In this document: piece after piece, positions 8,109-16,396 of the stretch
Layout of the letters: each line of letters begins with the position of its first letter
How positions within the stretch are numbered: the stretch's first letter is position 1
Source: Lacisediminihabitans sp046156175
GTDB lineage: Bacteria > Actinomycetota > Actinomycetes > Actinomycetales > Microbacteriaceae
Direction: 5' to 3'
Assembly (NCBI RefSeq): GCF_046156175.1
Contig: NZ_JAYLVL010000004.1
Span: 248,001 to 312,000, forward strand
Length of the DNA: 64,000 bases
Program-made: the position numbers and the translations under genes
Notes under the pieces: model-generated
Seen by the model: the letters and a program-made list of their open reading frames with translations, nothing else
Database searches by the model: none
What the model was told of the DNA's origin: nothing

Positions 8109-9929
8109 TTAGTATTTTCTCTCCATCGGCGGGTAGTTGGTGATCACGACGGGCTTCCAGCCGAGCTTGATGTGCTCGCCGGCATCCGCGGACTCCGGAT
8201 CGCCGACGAGGTACGCCATCGTGTGCACGAGGAAGTTCTCGTCATCGCGGTCGGGGTAGTCCTCGCGCATGTGGCCGCCACGGCTCTCCTTGCGTGAGCG
8301 GGCCGAGTAGACGACAACCTCGGCGAGGTCGAGCAGGAAGCCGAGCTCGACGGCCTCGAGCAGGTCGGTGTTGAACCGCTTGCCCTTGTCGCGGAGCGCG
8401 ATGTTCTTGTAGCGGGCACGCAGACGCTCGATGAGCTCCGTGACCTCGGCCAGCGACTCATCGGTGCGGAAGATCTGCGCGTTGCGGTCCATGGAGTCCT
8501 GCAGTTCCTTGCGGATCGCTGCGATGTTCTCCGAACCGTTTCCGCTGCGCACCATGTCGAGGATCTTGCGCACGCCGGCTGCCGGATCATCCGGAAGCGG
8601 AACGAACTCTGCGGTCTTCACGTACTCGACCGCGTTCTGGCCACTCCGCTTGCCGAACACGTTGATGTCGAGGAGGGAGTTGGTGCCGAGACGGTTGGAC
8701 CCGTGCACGCTCACGCAGGCGCACTCACCGGCCGCGTAGAGGCCCGGAACGACCTCGGTGTTGCTGCGCAGCACCTCGGCCTTCACATTCGTGGGGATGC
8801 CGCCCATCGCATAGTGCGCGGTCGGAAGCACGGGAACGGGCTCGGTATAGGGCTCGACGCCGAGGTAGGTGCGGGCGAACTCCGTGATGTCCGGGAGTTT
8901 CTCGTCGATGACCGCCGGCTCGAGGTGGGTGATGTCGAGGTAGAGGTAGTCCTTGTTGGGACCGGCTCCCCGTCCCTCACGGATCTCCGTCGCCATCGAG
9001 CGCGCCACGATGTCACGGGGCGCGAGGTCCTTCAGTGTCGGGGTGTACCGCTCCATGAACCGCTCGCCGGTGGAGTTGCGCAGGATGGCCCCCTCACCGC
9101 GGGCCGCTTCGGAAAGCAGGATGCCTAGTCCGGCGAGACCGGTCGGGTGGAACTGGTAGAACTCCATGTCCTCGAGCGGCAGTCCCTTGCGCCAGATGAT
9201 GCCGACGCCGTCACCGGTGAGGGTGTGGGCGTTCGAGGTGGTCTTGTAGATCTTGCCGAATCCACCCGTGGCGAAGATGATCGCCTTGGCCTGGAACACG
9301 TGGAGTTCTCCGGTGGCGAGCTCGTAGGCGACGACACCGGATGGCTGCTCCTTGGTGACGCCGAAGGCGTCCGTCACCTCGGTCATGACCAGATCGAGCA
9401 CGTAGTACTCGTTGAAGAAGTTGATGCCGAGCTTGACGCAGTTCTGGAACAGCGTCTGAAGGATCATGTGGCCGGTGCGGTCCGCGGCGTAGCAGGCGCG
9501 ACGCACGGGAGCCTTGCCGTGCTCACGGGTGTGGCCTCCGAATCGGCGCTGGTCGATCTTGCCGTCGGGGGTGCGGTTGAACGGCAGGCCCATGTTCTCG
9601 AGGTCGAGAACGGCATCGATGGCTTCCTTCGCGAGGATCTCCGCCGCATCCTGGTCGACCAGGTAGTCGCCACCCTTGACGGTGTCGTAGGTGTGCCACT
9701 CCCAGTTGTCTTCCTCGACGTTGGCGAGAGCCGCCGCCATGCCGCCCTGGGCGGCACCCGTGTGGGAACGCGTCGGGTAGAGCTTGGAGATCACGGCGGT
9801 GCTCGCGTGCGGTCCGGCCTCGATGGCCGCGCGCATCCCGGCGCCGCCGGCGCCCACGATCACGATGTCGAACTGGTGATAGTGAACTCCGTCGATGACC
9901 GACGAAGTTCCCTGTGCGTCTGTGCCCAT
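8109..9929 (-). CDS. sdhA: succinate dehydrogenase flavoprotein subunit
   Basis: Catalytic subunit of complex II; it oxidises succinate to fumarate using covalently bound FAD. The 606-aa chain has the N-terminal FAD-binding loop VGAGGAGMRAA, the SHTGAAQGGM segment whose His normally carries the FAD, the substrate-site HTREHGKAPVRRACYAADRTGH region, and VHGSNRLGTNSLLD, all standard for SdhA. The C-terminal HMREDYPDRDDENF stretch is also typical. It lies between sdhD (13 bp) and sdhB (20 bp). Confidence 0.98.
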   Translation of the reverse strand: MGTDAQGTSSVIDGVHYHQFDIVIVGAGGAGMRAAIEAGPHASTAVISKLYPTRSHTGAAQGGMAAALANVEEDNWEWHTYDTVKGGDYLVDQDAAEILAKEAIDAVLDLENMGLPFNRTPDGKIDQRRFGGHTREHGKAPVRRACYAADRTGHMILQTLFQNCVKLGINFFNEYYVLDLVMTEVTDAFGVTKEQPSGVVAYELATGELHVFQAKAIIFATGGFGKIYKTTSNAHTLTGDGVGIIWRKGLPLEDMEFYQFHPTGLAGLGILLSEAARGEGAILRNSTGERFMERYTPTLKDLAPRDIVARSMATEIREGRGAGPNKDYLYLDITHLEPAVIDEKLPDITEFARTYLGVEPYTEPVPVLPTAHYAMGGIPTNVKAEVLRSNTEVVPGLYAAGECACVSVHGSNRLGTNSLLDINVFGKRSGQNAVEYVKTAEFVPLPDDPAAGVRKILDMVRSGNGSENIAAIRKELQDSMDRNAQIFRTDESLAEVTELIERLRARYKNIALRDKGKRFNTDLLEAVELGFLLDLAEVVVYSARSRKESRGGHMREDYPDRDDENFLVHTMAYLVGDPESADAGEHIKLGWKPVVITNYPPMERKY

Positions 9930-9942
9930 TATGTGTCCGGCC

Positions 9943-10395
9943 CTACTTGGCCGGGCAGAAGGACGGGAGCAGCTCGGCTGGCGAGCCCGCAGGACAGGGG
10001 TTGAAGGTGTAGATCACGAGGGTTCCCAGCAGGATCAGTAATACGGCAGACGCGAGGAGCGCGCCCTTGAATATGCGGCGGACGAGAGGGTTGGAGGCGT
10101 AGTCGTTCACGATCGTGCGCATGCCGTTGGCGCCGTGAATGAGGGCGAGCCAGAGAAGGAGCGTGTCCCAGATCTGCCAGAACGGCTGTGACAGCTTGCC
10201 GCCGACGAAGCCGAAGTCGATGGCTTTGACTCCCTCTCCGGCGACGAGGTTGACGAAGAGGTGTCCGAAGATCAGCACGACGAGAACGACGCCGCTCGCA
10301 CGCATGTAGATCCAGCCCCACTTCTCGAGGTTGATTCGGGAATTGTGCTGTGCTCGCGGCGAACGCGGGGTTTCAATGGTGGTGGTCATGATCAC
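9943..10395 (-). CDS. sdhD: succinate dehydrogenase membrane anchor subunit
   Basis: One of two small membrane anchors of complex II that bind quinone and, in many bacteria, haem b. The 150-aa protein has three hydrophobic segments (about residues 28-53, 73-97 and 111-132) with histidines in or near the first two (FGHLFVN and LIHGANGMRT), suitable as haem or quinone ligands. Its start overlaps the sdhC stop by 4 bp. The C-terminus contains two Cys residues (NPCPAGS, SFCPAK). Confidence 0.92.
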   Translation of the reverse strand: MIMTTTIETPRSPRAQHNSRINLEKWGWIYMRASGVVLVVLIFGHLFVNLVAGEGVKAIDFGFVGGKLSQPFWQIWDTLLLWLALIHGANGMRTIVNDYASNPLVRRIFKGALLASAVLLILLGTLVIYTFNPCPAGSPAELLPSFCPAK

Positions 10396-10844
10396 GCCCC
10401 TCCGAAGATGTGCATGAGTTGACGGGGCAGGAAGCCCGCCATCAGCACGACCCAGATCCCGACGACGATCCAGAACATGAGGCGCTGGTGCTTGGTGCCG
10501 ACGCTCCAGAAGTCGATGAGGATGATCCGCAGGCCGTTGAGGGCGTGGAAACCGATGGCGGCGACCAGGCCAGCTTCGCCGAGGCCCATGATGGGCGTCT
10601 TGTACTGGTCGATCACCGCGTTGTAGGCCTCAGGACTGAGCCGCACCAGCGAGGTGTCGAGGATGTGTACGAGCAGAAAGAAGAAGATCGCCACTCCGGT
10701 GATGCGATGGAGTACCCACGACCACATCCCTTCCCGGCCCCGATACAGCGTGCCTCGTGGCACCCGCGGAGCTGAGATCCGGGGTGTCGGTAATTTCTTA
10801 TCTGGCATAGGTGCAGCCAGGGCCCCCGCCGACTTCTCTGGCAC
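10392..10844 (-). CDS. sdhC: succinate dehydrogenase cytochrome b subunit
   Basis: First gene of the sdh operon, encoding the cytochrome b556-type anchor. The GTG at 10844 is chosen because AAGGAGG stands 7 nt upstream; an upstream ATG at 10898 in frame has no such site. The result is 150 aa with the SdhC signatures RGREGMWSWVLHRITGVAIF, a membrane His in LLVHILDTS, and GFHALNGLRIILIDFW (haem-ligand-type His). Three membrane segments follow. It is 210 bp from the divergent guanylyltransferase gene, with a palindrome between them. Confidence 0.94.
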   Translation of the reverse strand: MPEKSAGALAAPMPDKKLPTPRISAPRVPRGTLYRGREGMWSWVLHRITGVAIFFFLLVHILDTSLVRLSPEAYNAVIDQYKTPIMGLGEAGLVAAIGFHALNGLRIILIDFWSVGTKHQRLMFWIVVGIWVVLMAGFLPRQLMHIFGGA

Positions 10845-10958
10845 GAGCAACCCTCCTTGGCGTCGGTGAGCTCCATAACAGAAGCTGTGAAAGTTCACAG
10901 ATGAACTGAGTCGATTCTATTCCCGGCGATCGGGAGCACTCTGCCAAGAGGCCTCCCT

Positions 10959-10980
10959 AATGTCTCGGTATCGAGACATT
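10959..10980. promoter_or_regulatory. 22-bp perfect inverted repeat, candidate operator
   Basis: AATGTCTCG and its exact complement CGAGACATT are separated by GTAT. It lies in the divergent region between sdhC (start 10844) and the guanylyltransferase (start 11054). The short loop, moderate GC and lack of a T-tract fit a repressor site better than a terminator. The cognate regulator is unknown. A shorter TCCCG/CGGGA inverted repeat is at 10921-10935. Confidence 0.5.
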
Positions 10981-11040
10981 TCCCAGCTTGCGGGGCGCGA
11001 TGGCGCGTCCTGCCCCGATGAGGGGTGGGGCCCCGACGGA

Positions 11041-11046
11041 TAGTCT
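11041..11046 (+). promoter_or_regulatory. -10 box of mannose-1-phosphate guanylyltransferase gene, leaderless type
   Basis: TAGTCT followed by 7 nt and the ATG at 11054; there is no ribosome-binding site in the gap. The expected transcription start is at the start codon. Confidence 0.55.
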
Positions 11047-11053
11047 GGGCGAC

Positions 11054-12175
11054 ATGGTCACACCTCCGGAACCGCTCACCCGTTTCTATAGCGTGATTCC
11101 CGCCGGCGGCATCGGCTCCCGGCTCTGGCCGCTCTCCCGGGCCGACGCCCCGAAGTTCCTTCACGACCTCACCGGATCCGGCAGCACCCTGTTGCGCGCC
11201 ACCTGGGATCGTCTCGCGCCCATTTCGGGGCCCGACCGCATCATGGTCGTCACCGGCCGTGCCCATCGCGCGGCCGTGGAGGCGCAACTCCCCGATCTCA
11301 TCGACCCGAATGTCGTGCTCGAGAGCGAGCCGAAGGATTCCTCCGCGGCGATCGGACTGGCCGCCGCGATCCTGGTGCGACGGGAGCCGGATGTCATCAT
11401 CGGCTCGTTCGCCGCAGACCACGTCATCTCCGACCAGCGCGGTTTCCGCCGGGCGGTCGTCGAAGCGGTCGCCGCGGCGGAGGCCGGCTATATCGCGACG
11501 ATCGGCATCACCCCGACGGATGCCGCCATCGGCTTCGGCTACATCCACTGCGGGGATCCGCTCGATATTCCGGGTGCCCCCCGCGCCGTGAGCGTCGACA
11601 GTTTCGTCGAGAAGCCCGACCTCGCCACCGCCCAGTCCTACCTCGCCGACGGCAACTATCTCTGGAACGGGGGCATGTTCATCTCCCGGGCCGACGTACT
11701 TCTGAAACAGCTCGGGGAGACAGAGCCGCAGCTGCTCGCGGGTCTCGAGGAACTCGCCGAGGCGTGGGACACCCCCCGCCGCGGAGCCGTGGTCGACAAG
11801 GTCTGGCCGGAGCTGAAGAAGATCGCCATCGACTACACCGTCGCAGAGCCGGCCGCAGCCGCGGGTCGTCTCGTGGTCATTCCCGGTGACTTCGACTGGG
11901 ACGATGTGGGCGACTTCGCGGCGATCGCCAAGCTGCACTCCGGGGGGCGCAAGTCCGACCTGGCGATCCTCGGCGAGAACGCGCGGGTGCTCGCCGATGC
12001 CTCGAGCGGTGTGGTGATCAGCCAGACCGGTCGCCTGATCTCCCTCATCGGCGTGACCGACATCGTCGTGGTCGACACCCCGGACGCACTCCTCGTGACA
12101 ACAAGCGCGAATGCGCAGCGGGTCAAGTCCGTGGTGGATGCCCTCAAACTGTCTGGTCGCAGCGACGTTCTCTGA
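11054..12175 (+). CDS. mannose-1-phosphate guanylyltransferase
   Basis: Cytoplasmic nucleotidyltransferase that makes GDP-mannose from GTP and mannose 1-phosphate, for mannosylated lipids and glycans. The 373-aa protein opens with the pyrophosphorylase loop GGIGSRLWPLSR followed by PKFL, has FAADHVI (metal/nucleotide site), GYIHCG, FVEKPD (sugar-binding) and LWNGGMFI. It is the short form without the isomerase domain of bifunctional ManC proteins. The ATG at 11054 is used because the -10 box sits just upstream and the family starts shortly before this loop. The gene is monocistronic, divergent from sdh. Confidence 0.93.
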   Translation: MVTPPEPLTRFYSVIPAGGIGSRLWPLSRADAPKFLHDLTGSGSTLLRATWDRLAPISGPDRIMVVTGRAHRAAVEAQLPDLIDPNVVLESEPKDSSAAIGLAAAILVRREPDVIIGSFAADHVISDQRGFRRAVVEAVAAAEAGYIATIGITPTDAAIGFGYIHCGDPLDIPGAPRAVSVDSFVEKPDLATAQSYLADGNYLWNGGMFISRADVLLKQLGETEPQLLAGLEELAEAWDTPRRGAVVDKVWPELKKIAIDYTVAEPAAAAGRLVVIPGDFDWDDVGDFAAIAKLHSGGRKSDLAILGENARVLADASSGVVISQTGRLISLIGVTDIVVVDTPDALLVTTSANAQRVKSVVDALKLSGRSDVL

Positions 12176-12350
12176 CTTCATCGGCAGAATCCGGGTGATT
12201 ATTTCTGCAACATTTCCTGACCATCGCATCTTGGTAACCATTGGGTCCCAGTGGCCACGGATGGCTGATCCGCTGCCGTAACATTCGGTAACCTGACACC
12301 ACTATGGCCACGGCAACCGCTGCTATGGCCGCACCTTCTTGGAGGACATC
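12176..12350 (+). promoter_or_regulatory. upstream region of the nucleoside importer operon
   Basis: A 175-bp gap before the BMP lipoprotein gene. It contains two GGTAACC palindromic heptamers 54 bp apart (12233-12239 and 12287-12293), which could be regulator half-sites, and TAACCT at 12289-12294, a possible -10 box giving a leader of about 50 nt. The GGAGG at 12341-12345 is the ribosome-binding site that fixes the TTG start at 12351. The promoter assignment is weak. Confidence 0.35.
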
Positions 12351-13457
12351 TTGAGAATCACCACGCGTAAGGCCGCGCTCAGCGGTCTTGCTTTGGTCGG
12401 CGCCGTTTCCCTGCTCGCGGGCTGCGCAGCAGCGCCCAAAGCCGACACCACCACCGCAGCAAAGACGAAATTCCTTCCGTGCATGGTCTCGGATGCCGGT
12501 GGGTTCGACGACAAGTCCTTCAACCAGCTCGGCCTCGAGGGACTGCAGTCCGCGGCCAAGTCGCTCGGCGCCTCGTACAAGAAGGCGGAGTCCAACGCGG
12601 ACACCGACTACGCGCCGAACATCGACAGCATGGTCGCGGCGAACTGCAACCTGATCATCACGGTCGGCTTCAACCTCTCCGCCGCGACTCTCGCCGCAGC
12701 CAAGGCCAACCCCGACATCCAGTTCGCCATCATCGATGACGCTGCCGACGCCAACTTCGACGGCAAGGTCGACGAGCCGAACATCAAGCCGATCCTCTTC
12801 GACACCGCCCAGGCCGCGTTCCTCGCGGGTTACGCCTCGGCGAGCTACAGCAAGTCGGGCACCGTCGGCACCTTCGGTGGCATGCAGTTCCCGACCGTGA
12901 CGATCTTCATGGACGGCTTCGCCGACGGCGTTGCGCAGTTCAACAAGGACAAGAGCAAGGATGTCAAGGTCGTCGGTTGGGACGTCACGAGCCAGAAGGG
13001 TTCGTTCACCGGTGGTTTCGACGCGAACGACACCGCGAAAAGCACGGCCCAGAACCTGATCGACCAGGGTGCTGACGTCATCTTCCCCGTCGGTGGCCCG
13101 ATCTTCCAGAGCGCGGGAGCAGCAATCACCGACTCGAAGAAGGACATCGCGCTTCTCGGAGCCGACGCCGACGTGTACAACACGTTCCCGCAGTACGACA
13201 AGCTCTACCTGACCTCGGTTCTCAAAGGCATCGATCCGGCCACGCAGGCCGTCGTCAAGGCGAGCGCCAAGCAGGCGAAGGGCACTTTCGACAACGTTGC
13301 CTACGTCGGCAACCTGAAGAACGACGGAGTGGGCATCGCCCCGTTCCACGACTTCAAGTCGAAGGTCGACGCCGGACTGCAGGGCGAGCTCGACAAGCTC
13401 AAGGCCGACATCATCAGCGGAACGCTGACGGTGAAGTCCTACCTCTCCGGTAGCTGA
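12351..13457 (+). CDS. BMP-family nucleoside-binding lipoprotein of an ABC importer
   Basis: Extracytoplasmic solute-binding protein of the Bmp/Med family, which in other bacteria binds purine nucleosides and delivers them to a dual-permease ABC importer. The TTG start at 12351 has GGAGG 5 nt upstream. The 368-aa product has a lipoprotein signal peptide (RITTRK, a hydrophobic core, then LLAGC with the lipidated Cys25). The family segment DAGGFDDKSFNQLGLEG follows directly, as does the VGFNLS region. A hairpin after the gene probably lets this subunit be made in excess over the transporter genes downstream. Confidence 0.94.
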   Translation: MRITTRKAALSGLALVGAVSLLAGCAAAPKADTTTAAKTKFLPCMVSDAGGFDDKSFNQLGLEGLQSAAKSLGASYKKAESNADTDYAPNIDSMVAANCNLIITVGFNLSAATLAAAKANPDIQFAIIDDAADANFDGKVDEPNIKPILFDTAQAAFLAGYASASYSKSGTVGTFGGMQFPTVTIFMDGFADGVAQFNKDKSKDVKVVGWDVTSQKGSFTGGFDANDTAKSTAQNLIDQGADVIFPVGGPIFQSAGAAITDSKKDIALLGADADVYNTFPQYDKLYLTSVLKGIDPATQAVVKASAKQAKGTFDNVAYVGNLKNDGVGIAPFHDFKSKVDAGLQGELDKLKADIISGTLTVKSYLSGS

Positions 13458-13475
13458 TAACACACGAAACAAGGG

Positions 13476-13506
13476 GCGGGGAGGCCAGCGATGCTGGTCT
13501 CCCCGC
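13476..13506 (+). terminator. GC-rich hairpin after the lipoprotein gene
   Basis: A 14-bp stem (13476-13489 with 13493-13506, one G-U pair) and 3-nt loop, 18 nt after the stop codon, followed by TCTGCTTAA. It would act as a terminator or partial terminator separating lipoprotein mRNA from the transporter genes. Confidence 0.75.
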
Positions 13507-13579
13507 TCTGCTTAACCATCCACTCAGCCGCCCGCAGACCTGATTGACTGGCGGCTACAACTCCTGCAACGTTGCCGGA

Positions 13580-13585
13580 TAGATT
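13580..13585 (+). promoter_or_regulatory. -10 box of the importer ATPase gene, leaderless type
   Basis: TAGATT with a 7-nt gap to the ATG at 13593, placed after the hairpin at 13476-13506, so the ATPase-permease-deaminase-phosphorylase genes may have their own promoter. Confidence 0.5.
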
Positions 13586-13592
13586 GGGACGC

Positions 13593-15113
13593 ATGAAGCT
13601 CGAACTCCGTGGGATCACCAAGAGGTTTGGTGCCCTTGTGGCCAACGATCACATCGATCTCGTCGTCGAACCCGGCGAGATCCACTGCCTCCTCGGGGAG
13701 AACGGCGCCGGCAAGTCCACGCTCATGAACGTGCTCTACGGCCTCTACCAGGCCGAAGAGGGCGAGATCCTGCTCGACGATGCCGTGCAGCACTTCGCCG
13801 GCCCCGGTGACGCGATGGCAGCCGGAATCGGAATGGTCCACCAGCACTTCATGCTCATCCCCGTCTTCACGGTCGCCGAGAACGTGATGCTCGGTCACGA
13901 GCAGACCTCCTTCGGCGGCCGACTCGACCTCGCTGCGGCACGCGATCAGGTGCGCCAGATCTCGAGCCGATTCGGATTCGACGTCGATCCTGACGCCCTG
14001 GTGGACGACCTTCCCGTCGGGGTGCAGCAGCGGGTGGAGATCATCAAGGCGCTCTCTCGCGACGCGAAGGTGCTCGTCTTCGACGAACCGACCGCGGTGC
14101 TCACCCCGCAGGAGACGGATGAGCTGATGGTGATCATGAGACAGCTCAAGGCCGCTGGCACCTCCATCGTCTTCATCACCCACAAGCTGCGCGAGGTGCG
14201 CGAGGTCGCAGACCGGATCACCGTCATCCGGCTCGGCAAGGTCGTGGGCGAGGCATCCCCCACCGCGACGAACACCGAACTCGCCTCGCTGATGGTGGGC
14301 CGACCGGTCGAACTCACCGTGAACAAGGGTCCGGAGAAGCCCGGCGACGCTGCTCTCGTGATCAGCCACCTCTCGGTGATCGATCACCGCGGGCAGCTCG
14401 TCGTGAACGACGTGAGCTTCGAAGTGAAGTCGGGCGAGATCCTGGCGATCGCCGGCGTGCAGGGCAACGGACAGACCGAACTCACCGAAGCGATCATGGG
14501 GCTTCAGCCTCGGGTCACCGGATCCATCGTGCTCGACGGCACTGATTTGCGTCGCGAATCGACCAGGAAGGTGCTCGACTCCGGGGTCGGCTTCGTGCCG
14601 GAGGATCGCGGAGAAGACGGACTCATCGCGGAGTTCACCATCGCGGAGAACCTCATGCTCGACCGCTCCGACGGGGCTCCGTTCGTGAAGGCGGGAACGC
14701 TCCAGCTCGGCGGCCTCGCGGAGTTCGCCGAGCAGAAGATCGTGGAGTTCGACATCCGCGCCCAGGGCATCGGCACCCATGCCGGCAAGCTCTCCGGGGG
14801 CAACCAACAGAAGGTCGTGCTCGCCCGTGAGCTGAGCCGCGACCTCCGGCTCTTCGTGGCGGCGCAGCCGACGCGGGGACTGGATGTCGGCTCGATCGAG
14901 TTCGTGCACACGCGGATCGTCGCCACTCGCGATGCCGGCACCGCCGTGATCGTCGTGTCCACCGAACTCGATGAGGTCGTCGCGCTCGCAGACCGCATCG
15001 CCGTGATGTACCGGGGCGGAATCGTGGGGATCGTGCCTGGCAATACCCCGCGTGAAGTGCTCGGGCTCATGATGGCGGGCGAACTGCCCGAGACCGCGGA
15101 GGTGGCGGCGTGA
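13593..15113 (+). CDS. ABC importer ATPase, two-domain (nucleoside type)
   Basis: Cytoplasmic ATPase that powers the nucleoside importer. The 506-aa chain has two ABC domains. The first has Walker A GENGAGKST near residue 37, a degenerate signature LPVGVQQRVEI and Walker B VLVFDEPTAVLT. The second has GVQGNGQTE in place of a good Walker A, signature LSGGNQQKVVLAREL and LFVAAQPTRGLDVGS. Those features, including QP for DEP in the second Walker B, are normal for the Bmp-associated YufO/NupA group. The start matches the -10 box at 13580. It overlaps the next gene by 4 bp. Confidence 0.94.
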   Translation: MKLELRGITKRFGALVANDHIDLVVEPGEIHCLLGENGAGKSTLMNVLYGLYQAEEGEILLDDAVQHFAGPGDAMAAGIGMVHQHFMLIPVFTVAENVMLGHEQTSFGGRLDLAAARDQVRQISSRFGFDVDPDALVDDLPVGVQQRVEIIKALSRDAKVLVFDEPTAVLTPQETDELMVIMRQLKAAGTSIVFITHKLREVREVADRITVIRLGKVVGEASPTATNTELASLMVGRPVELTVNKGPEKPGDAALVISHLSVIDHRGQLVVNDVSFEVKSGEILAIAGVQGNGQTELTEAIMGLQPRVTGSIVLDGTDLRRESTRKVLDSGVGFVPEDRGEDGLIAEFTIAENLMLDRSDGAPFVKAGTLQLGGLAEFAEQKIVEFDIRAQGIGTHAGKLSGGNQQKVVLARELSRDLRLFVAAQPTRGLDVGSIEFVHTRIVATRDAGTAVIVVSTELDEVVALADRIAVMYRGGIVGIVPGNTPREVLGLMMAGELPETAEVAA

Positions 15114-16396
15114 CCGACTCGCAATCGTCCGCTCCGGCAGCGCCGCAGTCCCCGACGCCGGTCGGACCGGTCGAGAACCAGCCCTCCCGGTTCAGCGGGG
15201 TGCTGCGGGAGATCACCACGGGCAACGCCCTGATCTCCGTGCTGGCAGTCGTGCTCGCGCTCGTGGCTGGCGGTATTCTCATCGCCCTGACGGACCCGAC
15301 TGTCAAGACGGCATCCGGCTACTTCTTCTCTCGCCCCACCGATACGCTCCAAGCCATCTGGACCTCAGTGTCCGGCGCGTACATCGCCCTGTTCCAGGGG
15401 TCGATCTACAACTTCGGCCGACCCGACTTCGCCGGCGGCATCAAGCCCTTCACCGAGACCCTCGCCTTCGCGACGCCGCTCATCGCGGCCGGTCTCGGAG
15501 TAGCGCTGGCATTCCGGGTCGGGCTGTTCAACATCGGTGGGCGTGGGCAGATGCTTATCGCCGCTGCCGCTGCCGGCTGGGTCGGCTTCTCCTTCGATTT
15601 GCCATTCCCTCTCCATCTCATCGTCGCGCTGCTCGCGGGGATCGCGGGCGGTGCGATCTGGGGTGGCATCGTGGGACTGCTCAAGGCGCGAACCGGGGCG
15701 AACGAGGTGATCGTCACGATCATGCTCAACTACGTGGCCTATTACCTCCTCGCCTACATGCTTCGCACGCCCGGCCTTCTGCAGGCCAAGGGCTCGAGTA
15801 ATCCGAAATCGCCGGCGATGAAGCCCTCCGCGATCTTCCCCGACCTGTTGGGGCCGAACTACAACCTCACCATCGGGTTCATTCTCGTGATCATCGTGAC
15901 CGTCTTCGTCTGGTACCTGCTCAACCGGTCGAGCCTCGGCTTCAAGTTCCGGGCGATCGGCGAGAATCCCCACGCCGCGCGCGTCGCGGGCATCGACGTG
16001 AAGAACATGTACGTCTACGCGATGCTCATCTCCGGTGGGCTCATCGGGCTCGCCGGAGCGAACCAGGTGCAGGGCTCCATCACCTCGGGATTCGGATCGG
16101 GCATCGACGCGGGCATCGGGTTCGATGCCATCACGGTCGCACTCCTTGGTCGGTCGCGGCCGTGGGGAGTGTTCGTGGCAGGAATCCTGTTCGGCGCATT
16201 CAAGGCGGGAGGATTCACCATGCAGGCCTCCCAGGGGATCCCGATCGAGATCGTGTCGGTCGTGCAGTCGCTCATCGTGCTCTTCATTGCGGCTCCTCCG
16301 CTGGTGCGAGCGGTCTTCCGCCTGCCGAAGCCCTCCGGCATCCCGAGAACCCGCACGTCGAAGATCTCCGGCAAGAAGGCTGTGGTGACCAAATGA
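15110..16396 (+). CDS. ABC importer permease 1 (nucleoside type)
   Basis: Integral membrane subunit of the nucleoside importer, BPD_transp_2 family (YufP-like). The 428-aa protein has a polar N-terminus of about 40 residues, then around nine or ten membrane segments. The family motif is visible in GANEVIVTIMLNYVAYYL and in the EAA-like region FRAIGENPHAARVAGIDVKN. It starts with GTG overlapping the ATPase stop by 4 bp, and ends 4 bp inside the second permease, so the three genes are translationally coupled. Confidence 0.93.
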   Translation: MTDSQSSAPAAPQSPTPVGPVENQPSRFSGVLREITTGNALISVLAVVLALVAGGILIALTDPTVKTASGYFFSRPTDTLQAIWTSVSGAYIALFQGSIYNFGRPDFAGGIKPFTETLAFATPLIAAGLGVALAFRVGLFNIGGRGQMLIAAAAAGWVGFSFDLPFPLHLIVALLAGIAGGAIWGGIVGLLKARTGANEVIVTIMLNYVAYYLLAYMLRTPGLLQAKGSSNPKSPAMKPSAIFPDLLGPNYNLTIGFILVIIVTVFVWYLLNRSSLGFKFRAIGENPHAARVAGIDVKNMYVYAMLISGGLIGLAGANQVQGSITSGFGSGIDAGIGFDAITVALLGRSRPWGVFVAGILFGAFKAGGFTMQASQGIPIEIVSVVQSLIVLFIAAPPLVRAVFRLPKPSGIPRTRTSKISGKKAVVTK

